Shown: piece by piece, positions 24,643 through 35,300 of the stretch
Position numbering within the stretch: the stretch's first letter is position 1
How the letters are laid out: the number at the start of each line of letters is the position of its first letter
Assembly: GCA_016165875.1 (NCBI GenBank)
Contig: JABBOT010000007.1
Location: 23,546,531-23,610,530, forward strand
Reading direction: 5' to 3'
Origin: Acanthopleura granulata
Lineage: Eukaryota > Mollusca > Polyplacophora > Chitonida > Chitonidae
DNA: 64,000 nt
Position numbers and translations under genes: made by a program
The notes under the pieces: generated by a model
The model's input: only the letters and a program-made list of their open reading frames with translations
What the model was told of the DNA's origin: nothing
Databases searched by the model: none

Positions 24643-25341
24643 AAGGATACTAAATCTCTTCAGGGGTGAAATTTGGTCACATTTTCTTTATTTCACATTC
24701 TTATTCTCCACTCTCCTGTCTTTCCTCTCAGTTAAAAATGAAAGCCAAATTCCAGTTGTAAATACATAATGCTCCTCCAAACATTTTGGTCTTTTTCTTC
24801 CTGTCTAGTTTTCAGACGGTGGTGTGATGAAATATCTTTATTTCTCAGTTATTTTTCAACATTAGGCTTTGACACTTGGCATACATGTAGCTAAATTCTT
24901 AAGGAAAACAGTTTCCGATAAATGTTTGATATCTTTTCTGGTTTTAAAGATATTAGTGAAATAATATCAAATTTTCAAATTTGTGAAAAATTTTTTTAAA
25001 GTTTTAACTTTGAATGATCACTCAGAACAATCAAAGATGAGTATTAAAAATCTTTGGGCCTGATTTTTAGTTTAAATAGTAATCTATCCACTTAGGCAGG
25101 AAAAATTAGAAAATTTTGAAAATTGGCCAAAAAAATAGCATTCTGAAAAACAGCTCTGATTTGTGTTAAACTTTCTCTTCATTTTGATCAGTACTAAGGT
25201 TAGGTAAATTTTAAAAGCTTTTTTGAAATCAGCACTTGTTTACCTTTCAGAATATATATACATATGGACATGTTTGATCCATATTTTGGGCTACACAAGG
25301 CAAAATGTGAAATTTTGCTTCTGAGGGGTTCTAGTATCCTT
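24643..25341. mobile_element. Candidate non-autonomous DNA element with TIRs
   Basis: aaggatactaaatctcttca at 24643 is the near inverse of tgaggggttctagtatcctt at 25322-25341. The 650-base interior is AT-rich with no long frame. The arrangement fits a MITE-like element. Target-site duplications are not obvious. Confidence 0.4.
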
Positions 25342-26592
25342 AAATCGATTTTTCAAAGCCTTTCTCCTGAATGAAATCGCCTTATGGAACCATAACTTAG
25401 ACAACATCATTTATGAAGAAGTTTACAAGAAATATGATCTACAAAGTTTCGCAAAGGTGGCCCTATGCCAGAGGGACCTATAGCCAGTTGAAAACTACTG
25501 GACAGAAGATTTCTGTCCAAATTAACCAGGGCTGTAGACATGAAAACTGAGATATTTAAAAAGTCAAAATTAAATAACATACAACAGAGGAATGGTCAAA
25601 AATGTTTAAAGTAAAAAGGTAATTCATAACTGAGGTTCTGTTCAGTAAAAAGATTTTAAATGTAAAAACTTGTTTGAAATTGCATGAATTTGTTCCTGAA
25701 TTATCTTAGTTTGAAGTGTTGAATATTGTGCTGCTGACTGAAGGTGCCCGTGCTTTTAAGCTGATGAGGGATTGACCAATCAGAGAGCTAGGAGATATCA
25801 GCTGTTTATAACCTGTGACATAAATGCTCGGAGTTGTCTGTTAATGTAACATATAATAACATAGGGACAGCACACTGTTTTAATGATATATGTTTTAATT
25901 ATAATAAGTACATGGGTGAACAATGCTGGAAAGTATTTCCAGACCATAGTGTTATGGCGGGAGTAAGTTTTCTGATCATTCCATGTTATAAATTTACATA
26001 CATACTTAAAGTTTCAACGACAACCCTGGCAGCTTACTACAGTCTCCGGTGATAAGACAGAATGGCTGTGTTTCATGCTAGTTGATGGAGCAGGGTCAAA
26101 TGTCAGTTTCCGCTGTCGTAGCAGCTGTCAGAAAGAATACTTTACTGAAATAAGCGTAATATAGTGCAACCTTTTTGGAAAACTTAACTTAGAACGTGCA
26201 CTGTCTTTCACTTTAACAAGCAGAACGGAATAGAATTATGTGCATGTAATTAGAAAATATAGCAATTTTATATGATAAGCACATGTTGCCAAGCAGGGTT
26301 AATCCAGCATATCTGATGTATTTCAACAAAGAACTTTCTGTGAAAACCCAGTCCACCTTATCCCCTCTTAGCCTGATCAGTTAGAATATTTCACTTATAA
26401 TGTAGGTGACTGAAGGAAAAACATGTACATATGTACTGTTAGGGTGGGTTGGAATGGAATGGAAGGCTGTAGTTGCTAGATGACAACACGGACACAAATC
26501 AACTACATATTGTAACATCGTATTAAAAGGTGTGGAAATAATATATTCATTTGTCTAAGTTTGAAATTTCTTATTTTACCTAAGATTATTTA
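25342..26592. other. Intergenic noncoding stretch
   Basis: No gene or repeat recognised. Confidence 0.4.
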
Positions 26593-27020
26593 GGGAAGTC
26601 AGTTAGTGCCACACAAAAACTATTTTTTCAAAAAAAAACTCCCGTAATTACGAGATAGCTATATAGGTTGTAAGTGTTCTCATCGATATTCTGTGTTTAT
26701 AAGCTAAGGAGCAAGGGATATGAAAATGACTTAATCCCAGTTGAAAGTAAAAGTGAAGTAAAGCATGCTTACCCATGTCTGCAAGATAGAAAATGCTGCA
26801 AGTTAGGCAATGTGGATTACAACAATAACCTATATAAATATCTCATAATTATGAGATTACGAGATTAATACAGAATTGTTTTCCGTGTATATGAACTAAG
26901 GAGAGGAGTATAGGAGAATAACTTAATCCCAGACCAAAGTAAAAGCGAATCAAAACATGCTTCTCCATATCTGCACGATACAAAATGCAACTAGTTAGAC
27001 AATGACATATTTAAGTACAT
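26593..27020 (+). repeat. Dispersed repeat, two tandem copies
   Basis: Two related units (gcaagggatatgaaaatgac ... and gaggagtataggagaataac ...) each continue with cttaatcccag, aaagtaaaag, catgctt, catgtctgca and a gttaggcaatg-like end. A third copy lies at 37512-37925 in the last IP6K intron. Self-complementary ctcataattatgag blocks accompany them. Confidence 0.6.
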
Positions 27021-27048
27021 TGTAATTACAAGATAAATTTCTCCAAGT

Positions 27049-27140
27049 TTGCTCTGCCTGGTTTCCTCTCAGTATAATGCTGTGCGCTGTCGTGTAAGTG
27101 AAATGTCCTTGAAGACGTCGTAAAACACTAATAAAATAAA
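27049..27140 (+). mobile_element. SINE 3' fragment
   Basis: tgctctgcctggtttcctct, cagtataatgctg, gtaagtgaaatgtccttgaa and gtcgtaaaacactaataaaa follow the SINE 3' end in order. Confidence 0.7.
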
Positions 27141-27176
27141 GTGGAAGAATGAGGACTAATTTTAAGTTAAGACATC

Positions 27177-27224
27177 TGTCGCTGTTGTCACAGATTGTCG
27201 CGTCGCTGTTGTCACAGATTGTCG
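27177..27224. repeat. 24-bp direct duplication
   Basis: tcgctgttgtcacagattgt occurs twice in direct succession. Confidence 0.9.
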
Positions 27225-27339
27225 GGCCTCTGTGACTGTATGCAGCGAACATGTAATGCTCGTGGGGCTGTTCGTTTAGTCTGATGTTCATTTGAAGTCC
27301 AGCTGTCTTCCACCAATATATGATGTGCATACTTGTGTG

Positions 27340-27415
27340 ACTGGGTTAACCAGCTGAGGATTTGAACCAGCGATCTTTGGATTACGAGACCACGGTTCTG
27401 CCACTAGACTATAGA
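27340..27415 (-). repeat. tRNA-Thr-like SINE head or pseudo-tRNA
   Basis: On the minus strand a box-A-like tagtctagtggcagaacc is followed by gtctcgtaatcc, which resembles a CGT-anticodon arm, and a perfect box-B ggttcaaatcc. The anticodon stem pairs poorly, so it is most likely a tRNA-derived repeat rather than a working tRNA gene. Degenerate SINE-tail-like sequence in plus orientation follows at 27440-27540. Confidence 0.4.
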
Positions 27416-27540
27416 TGGTTTATGCCAGGCACTCAGATTTCCATCACCTATAAAACTGACTGCCATCATGTAAGTGCAAACATTCCTGAGTATGGCATTA
27501 TAGGGAAGTGGGAAATAAATCTGTGATAAATAAATTAGGA

Positions 27541-28140
27541 CACCTGTGGTGTGGTATTGTCAACAAAAGAAACACTCATCAATACAGGTACGTGTCTGTA
27601 TGCAAAATTTGACTGGCTTCATTCTGGGTATTGTTTGCATTTAGGAATGTTAGAAATGCACACGGATGTTGTTTTCACAATATACTTAAATTTGCATGCA
27701 TGTAGCCGAAGTGGTAAGCCACAAATAGTTCAGAGATGTGAGTTATGAAGCAAATGGCATGACCTGGCATCAGCCTGTTGAGGAAAAAAGTTAAACGTTA
27801 CAAGAATGAGGATGAAAGCTCCAGTAATAATGCTTGGCAGTGAAAGTTCAGACTTTTTAAAAATTTTAACGAAAGAAGTTTTTCATGTGTAATATGTGTA
27901 CCTGACTGTTGTAAATAGTTGTAGAAGGAATTTCGAAAGTACTTCTATAAAATGCCTTGTGTATGATTTGAATTGTAACATGTTTTTAGTTAAAAGAAAC
28001 AAAATGGAGTAGTATGTTAACATAACTTTTAATTTTTATGATATGTAGAGATGATTAGGTATTGATAAATGTGTTGATATTTATATAAGAATGGTTTAAT
28101 GTAACATCTCTTTCATGTTTGAAATGATTTGTGCCATTTC
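27541..28140. other. Intergenic noncoding stretch
   Basis: No feature recognised. Confidence 0.35.
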
Positions 28141-28350
28141 ATGTTTTCTTAATTTCACTCTTTGAAGCCAATGCAAAATTACTAGAACAAGAAAACAACA
28201 ACATGAAAATGCAAAAACATGGAAAATGTGAAAACACAAAACTATGAAAACATAAGAATGCAGAAACGTAATAATACGAAGGAATTAAGAAAACTAAGAA
28301 TGAGAGAATATGAAAACAAAACAATAAGAAAACTCTGCTGGTTTGTGCCA
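28141..28350. repeat. A-rich simple-sequence region
   Basis: Imperfect repeats of aaaacatgaaaatgca-like words. The minus-strand frame through it is a composition artefact rich in Phe, Leu and Ser. Confidence 0.5.
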
Positions 28351-29027
28351 CCTGCAGACCAACAGCGTCATAAAATTTTTACTTTAGCTACTAGCAGCCA
28401 CTTTCATATTGGAGATGTCCGATGATGTCAGTCACGCATGTGTGCCCGCAAGACTGCTTTAGAGAAGCATTATTTTGATTTTGTACTTTCTTATTTGCCA
28501 TTAAAAATAAGTTTGTTATGCCTAACCCTTCCAAACAATAGGTCCAACTAAGTTTTTATTGGAAATTTGATAGAAGACTTCACAAATATATTTCTCTCAA
28601 TGCTAATTTCTTTAATACCCTCTGCTTTTTTCATTTGCCAGGATAAAGAATTTTTTGATGTGTAATTTAATGGCCTTCCCCTGCATCTGGCTATATATTG
28701 CAACGGATGGCACAGCTGCTTATTATTTCGAATCGTTTGCTGATTTTGTTAAGATATCACTTTGCATGTCCAGGTATTACAAGTGTAAGAGAACAATAAT
28801 TTTTTTGTTGATCTCAAAGCTTTCATTGATGACATGCTGGATTAGATTATTAGTCAATATTCAAGAACCATATTTATTGACATGGCAGAGGTCAGATTTA
28901 TGGCTGGAGGACATGAGTGGATGAAGCAACCCTATTAACAGTAACATGCCTTTTTCTTAAGTTTTCTTAATTCTGATAAATTTGGTCAGATTAAAATACA
29001 GCTTCATTATTTAATTTCTCACAACTT
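28351..29027. other. Intergenic noncoding stretch
   Basis: No feature recognised. Confidence 0.35.
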
Positions 29028-29081
29028 GAAATATCACCAAACTGAAATATCACCAAACTGAAATATGACCAAACTGAAATG
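29028..29081. repeat. 16-bp tandem repeat
   Basis: aaactgaaatatcacc repeats about three to four times. Confidence 0.85.
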
Positions 29082-29226
29082 CCCAAGGACCGATAGTCTC
29101 CCCTAATAGAAGCTAATTATTTTGGGATAAAGCAAGGTGGGCCAAGGTTTTTACCCTGTATCACTCATTTTAAGTGTAAGTACCTTGTGAAATTTAAAAA
29201 TATTATTTTCAGATAAATGTATATGT

Positions 29227-29412
29227 TAGTCATGGATTTAATTGAAAAATTTAATTGAAAAACAAAACAAAAAAACACGATTTCTGATTTCTGTATATTA
29301 TATGTGCATAGAGGATGCATGGATTTAATTGAAAAATTTAATTGAAAAACAAAAAAACAAAACAAAAAAACATGATTTCTGATTTCTGTATATTATATGT
29401 GCATAGAGGACA
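29227..29412. repeat. Roughly 90-bp direct duplication
   Basis: catggatttaattgaaaaat through gatttctgtatattatatgt and gcatagagga occurs twice, adjacent. The copies differ mainly in the length of an A-rich run. Confidence 0.9.
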
Positions 29413-30871
29413 TTAATGTGTCTTACATGTAAATAAGCAGACAAACTTAACATATGTTACAGCTTATAGCGCAAATTTCTATTCACCAAGATAAAGTGGT
29501 CAACGTCAGAATGTGTGGTCTTGAAAGTAAACATTTTAAAGTCTCTGACCTGGTCAGCCAGCAAGGCCAGCCGCAGTGTTCACCCATAAGCGCATTTATC
29601 ACTACTATTGTATGATGTGTGACCCATCTACAGATGATATAAATTAGATAAGTGGACTGAACTTGGTTTGACCCAGCAGTTGTGACATACCATAACAATT
29701 GCTGGCCTTAGCCAACATGACCCCTGCCCCCACCCCATCCCGCCTCAGATCAATGGAGACCCAGCAGCCTGAATGTGGGTCATCAGACAACGCTGGCCAT
29801 TGCAGTCTCGCCCAGAAGCATAGAGACAGGTCTTTCTCCCTGCCTGTTAACTACAAGCACCATGAGCTGTAGCTGAAAACCCCAGCAGTCTGGGCCATTT
29901 ACATGTTGACTTTAGTCTGAATTATAACCATAATACTTCCTGTAATCCGGCACAGAAGCATGTATCATGGGGCGTGTTAGCTTGTCTGCGGCCAGATGTC
30001 TGTCCGCACTGTTATTTGTGTGAGTATCAGCTGGGTGTACCATATAATGGTGAGAAGGCCTTCAAATGCCTATGTATTTAAAGGAATGCATTATTTGGCA
30101 GAATTTCTTTGCGCAGGGCCCACCGATGTTATGTGTGGCATTTGTGGTTGGCGGCAGATGTGGGCACAAATGGTCATGGACGTATAGTATGTATTGAAGC
30201 TTTACCTGATTATTTTAGACAGGTACAAATACCTGTATTATCCTTGCTTGTTTGCACAGGTTGACATGCATGCTGCTATGTGCAGTGTTTCAGGTGAACT
30301 TTGGAATTACAGAATCAGTTGTCTGCTCATGCAGGTATTGTATTACGTACAGGCTACACACAGTGTCAGATGAGAGTGTTAATTGTTACACTGGTTAAGC
30401 AGGCCTCACCTGTGTGGATAATGTGTGTGACATGTCATATAGACAGGAGCATGCTGTCATCACAGACTGTGTAAAACAGCTGGTTCATCTTACTCTGGGA
30501 TTTCACAGTCACACTAGCTGTGAAAGTCGTTTAATTGACACACACCTGAGAGGTAGGTTTTCGTTTTCACAGTATTGCACATGGATGCGAGGATCTGAAT
30601 TTTTTACTTGTCATCTGTACATTTGTACATAAGTACATACATAAGTATCGAGTCCGACTTGTATGGGCGTGCAGTCAGTAGTGGTCAAGTATTTGTGAAG
30701 TTGTCCTCCATGTATAATTATAATTAACCTGTGTATATTTATATATAAAAGCGCAGTTACCTACCAGTGATACCAAAGTATGTCCTTTAGTTTGCATTTG
30801 ATAAGGTAATATGCTTAGCCAGGTACATTGATTTACGGTGAACTGATGTTAAATATTATAGCAGTTACTTC
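29413..30871. other. Intergenic stretch upstream of IP6K
   Basis: It may hold noncoding 5' exons of IP6K that cannot be recognised by eye. A 54-codon ATG frame at about 29718-29880 (MTPAPTPSRLRS...) has no family resemblance. Confidence 0.35.
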
Positions 30872-31112
30872 TCAATGATGCAGGAACCTCTCACCATTGT
30901 GGTCATTGTGACTTCAAATCTGACTCATGCTGGCTTCAAAGTTCCTCTCCAGTCCTTTGTGGGGAGGTCTGTCAGCAATGGGCACATGGTCACAGGGATC
31001 CCTCGGGCTCTGCCCAGTTTCCTTCCACCTTAATGCCGTTCACTGGTGAAGACGTGAAATATTCCTGAGTATATACAGTGTGAGATACTAATCAAATAAA
31101 TGAATAAGTAAA
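30872..31112 (+). mobile_element. SINE, diverged near-full copy
   Basis: caggaacctctcaccattgt ggtcattgtgacttcaaat, cctctccagtcctttgtggg, cctcgggctctgcccagttt cctt, cgtgaaatattcctgagtat and an aatcaaataaatgaata tail follow the family order. Confidence 0.75.
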
Positions 31113-31204
31113 TAATAAAAGAGTAATTTACGAGGGTAGTCATATTATGTAATCACGTCACAGAAAACGATTCCACTTATCACAAAATGTCATGTAAGAA
31201 ACAG

Positions 31205-31967
31205 AGGATGGGCAACAGACAACAACAGAGTAGACTAGTTTGTGCACAGGGCATGGACCACAGACAACAACAGAGTAGACTGGTTTGTGCACAGGGCATG
31301 GCCACAGACAACAACAGAGCAGACTGGTTTGTGCACAGGGCATGGGCCACAGACAACAGAGTAGACTGGTTTGTGCACAGGGCATGGGCCACAGACAGCA
31401 ACAGAGTAGACTAGTTTGTGCACAGGGCATGGGCCACAGACAACAGAGTAGACTGGTTTGTGCACAGGGCATGGGCCACAGACAGCAACAGAGTAGACTA
31501 GTTTGTGCACAGGGCATGGGCCACAGACAACAACAGAGTAGACTAGTTTGTGCACAGGGCATGGACCACAGACAACAACAGAGTAGACTGGTTTGTGCAC
31601 AGGGCATGGCCACAGACAACAACAGAGCAGACTGGTTTGTGCACAGGGCATGGGCCACAGACAACAACAGAGTAGACTAGTTTGTGCACAGGGCATGGAC
31701 CACAGACAACAACAGAGTAGACTAGTTTGTGCACAGGGCATGGGCCACAGACAACAGAGTAGACTAGTTTGTGCACAGGGCATGGGCCACAGACAGCTAC
31801 AGAGTAGATTAGTTTGTGCACAGAGCATGGGCCACAGACAACAACAGAGTAGACTAGTTTGTGCACAGGGCATGGGCCACAGACAACAACAGAGTAGACT
31901 AGTTTGTGCACAGGGCATGGGCCACAGACAACAACAGAGTAGACTAGTTTGTGCACAGAGCATCACA
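31205..31967. repeat. 45-bp minisatellite, 17 copies
   Basis: Units built of agactagtttgtgcacaggg, catgggccacag and acaacaacagagt repeat 17 times. Most are 45 bp, some lack one aac (42 bp), and some lack a g (44 bp). The array lies about 370 bp before the IP6K start-codon exon. Both strands have long open frames only because the period is a multiple of three. Confidence 0.95.
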
Positions 31968-32340
31968 GCATGTAGAACCAGTTAGTGCAACTGCACTACC
32001 ACCTGTTGGTGGTGGATTACAGCGTTGCAGTGATATTATATGTTTAAACAGTATTATCAATTTGTAAGGGTGGTCATAGTGTCCTATAGAAAAAAACAGA
32101 TAATTTTACTATCAGCATTCCCACCTGTTGCCATATTATTTGTTTAGGCGTGTGTTTGTTGACAAATCCTCTCTACGCCACAAGGTAAATGTTTCGTTGT
32201 CTTTTTTTTTTTTCATTGATATTTATATTCATTGTATATCTGAACTCCTGTTCTTAATCCCAGGATATGGCTGGGATGTAATTTCCAGTTGTGGGATTAC
32301 CTGAAGGTTTGACTGATGTTGATTACTCCCCTTGTTTCAG
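31968..32340 (+). other. Intron or flank before the IP6K start exon
   Basis: Ends in a strong acceptor, ccccttgtttcag, at 32340, implying at least one upstream noncoding exon of IP6K. That exon was not located. A T-run lies at about 32202-32213. Confidence 0.5.
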
Positions 32341-35300
32341 GTGGCAGTTCAGTGTCTTAAGCCACATGTGCAGGGATCAGCTTATCAGCCAGTGTGAATG
32401 ACATCGGGCCCCAACATGCCCCAACAGAAAATGGAGTCTGAAACTACAGCGTCTCGTCTGGTAGAACTTAAACCGTTCATCCACCAAGTTGGTGGGCACA
32501 CAAGCATGTTTCGATTAAATGAGGGCACAGTGTGTAAACCCCTGTGTTTACGTGAATTCCGTTTCTATTCAACACTACTGCAGGAATTACTCCCCTTTAC
32601 AGCAGAGTGCAGAGGTATGATGTTTTCATCAGTCAGCGGATGTTTTTATCTGTGATTTTAGCTGGCCTGTGCATTGTACAACAGGAGCTGTAATGTACGT
32701 TTACCTGCACAGGAGCTGTAATGTACGTTTACCTGCACCCTGGACATCGGTGTCAGAGTATAATATTCCAAAATTCAATGTTACTGTAGAGGTTTAAGGT
32801 GCTGTGCCATCTTCAAAAGTACTGCATGGAGTGAACCCATGGTTTACATTCTTTAGCATAATAGTATAATATAATATAATATGATCTAATATGGGACGGT
32901 GGCATTATTGTGTATTGGAATCAATGATAATCATGTTAAAGGCAAGTTTTAAGGGTGTTAGTTCAAAAGGAACTTCGTATTGAGCCTAAAGTTTTGCATA
33001 ATTATATGGTAATCAAGTCAGCAGTTCGCTACGAGCCTTTATCAGCTTGCCATGAAATCGAACTATTATTGTGCCCTGTCCAAAAGGATGGTGGAGTATG
33101 GAAATGACAGGCATCCATTTGTCAGTCCATTCATCCCTTCATTTGTTGATTTGTCGGAAGTATCCAAATTGATTTTTTGTTGTTTTTTTTTGCCAGTGCT
33201 GCATGGACTTTTTACTCGTCATTCTGATAACTGTTGCATTTCTGTGTAATCAACTCTCCTACAAAGAGCAAGCGAAGCTTGGGAAACTCATAGTTTTTGT
33301 AGTACATATTTTCAAGATGTGCACAGCGTCTTCATTTTGTATCCGAGTGATATTTTCTTATTTTGAAATATTTAATCATTCCGAGTCAGTGGAAACTGAC
33401 TGATTTGCATTGGCCGATTCTCATGGATAAAATTGCTGCAATTATCAGAGTACATATCTTTCACAAGTTGCAGGATTTGTGTTAGGATCATAGCAGGATT
33501 ATACTGTACATGTATGCATTGGTGTATATGTATATATATATATATATATATATGAACAGTATATCTTTCAAAAGTACACACCTTCCCACCTCTACGTGCC
33601 TCTATATGAATTCTTGAACCCTGCACATTTAGCTAACTTCCTCATTGCTACCATTATCAGCTGCTTTATTGTGGACGCCGTTGTATTCAGGAATACTGAA
33701 TTGCTTGTAATTTCCTATACAACCTGACACTAATACCCCTCCCCCCTCCCCCCCCCTCCCGGCCTCTCACAAAACTTCAGTGAGCTGAAGGTCTGGACCA
33801 CAACATGAATATAGCTGCGGAGTTACATACGTGTGTTGTGTGTAGTACGGTGTGTGTGTTCATAATTCTCTGCCACCTCAGTCTTTTCATACAGTTTAAC
33901 ATTATTATTTGCTGTGAATTTACCTTGTATAGCTGTCTGCCCTGTTAGCATAGTGTAGACTGTGGAAAAGTGGAATTACCTTAGTCATTGCCCCAAATCG
34001 TGCTCATATTAACATAAATCTTTATACCAGTATGATTTAAATCCCAGCCTTTTTTATATATCATGGGGCTTCAATATATTTATTTATTTATTTCTTTGGT
34101 GTTTTATTCCATACTCAAGAATATTTCATTTATACGACGACATCCAGCATTATAGTGCAAAGAAAGTGAGCAGAGCCCAGGAGAAACCCACGACCATCCG
34201 CAGCTTACGGACAGATCTTCCCACGTACCGTTGGAGAGGAAGCCAGGGATTTCAGTACAGAATGGAGACGTGCACTTTTGCATGTAATACATTCGCATTG
34301 TGAATTTAGTCCAGGCCTTACACAGTTTACAGACACTGTCATTGTTATAACATTAGCCACATTCAAATAGTATCATAGCATTCAGTCCTATTCAAACAGC
34401 ATTAACCATTCCAGGATCGTATTTACACTAGCATTCTAGCATCCTAATCACCAGTGGAAATCATCACCTCATCATTCCAGACACCAGTCCACAGTCATTA
34501 TTCCACAGCATGATCCTACACACATAGGCCTATCACCTCATCATTCCAGACACCAGTCCACAGTCATTATTCCACAGCATGATCCTACACACATAGGGCT
34601 ATCATCTCAACATTCCAGACACCAGTCCACAGTCATCATCCCACATATATAGGCCCATCACCCCAGCATTCCAGACACCTCTCCACAGTCATCAGCCCAC
34701 ACATATAGGCCTGTCATCCTATTGTCCTTCACCCACCACCTGAGCATTCTGTAGCTAGCATAAGAACTGGCAGTGTTCAGCAACCAAACAACCTGTTTGA
34801 TGTCTACCTGTTTGTGCTGTTGATTGCAGGCGTTGTCCAGGTGAAGGTGCATGTCTGTGGACGAGGGAGGGACAGTTTCCGGCTGCTGGCTCACAGGCTG
34901 GACCTGGGTGGGGGTCAGCCCGACTTAGACAGCATTCAACTGTTCCTGAGACCTGCTCAAACAGACAGGTAATTTGATTAGTGGATGTGGACAGAATGTT
35001 TATGGAGTTTTCTCATTCAACATGCTGAACAGTCCAGTTAGAATTAGCATTAGTTTTCCATCAGTGTTAACCCGAATACTTCAGCTGGAATGAATCCGTT
35101 TTGCTTTGTGCTTTAATAATCTGAATTATTCCACTAGACATGCTAGAACGAAGTGTTCATGTATGCTTGGGTTTTACGTCATATACTCGCAACCTGCGAA
35201 TGGTTGTGGGTTTCCCCTGGGTTCTTCCAGGTTTTCTCCCACCAATAATTTTCTGGCCACCATCATTTACGTGTTCATTCTGGAGTACAACGTAAAACAA

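Larger units (their letters stand above)
32615..34829 (+). other. IP6K intron 1
   Basis: Contains a 28-bp tandem duplication (cacaggagctgtaatgtacg, about 32681-32739), a TA microsatellite (33527-33553), a C-rich tract (about 33735-33760), a reverse SINE and a 69-bp array next to the acceptor. No other exon seen. Confidence 0.7.

Noticed and set aside
27340..27415. Functional tRNA-Thr gene
   Set aside because: Box B is perfect but the anticodon and acceptor stems do not pair well, and SINE-like tail sequence is nearby.
29718..29882. 54-codon ATG frame upstream of IP6K as an alternative first exon
   Set aside because: It ends in a stop with no donor that would join IP6K in phase.
31235..31966. 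243-codon minus-strand frame (AQTSLLCCCLWPMPC repeats) as a gene
   Set aside because: It lies wholly in the 45-bp minisatellite; several frames on both strands are equally open because the period is a multiple of three.
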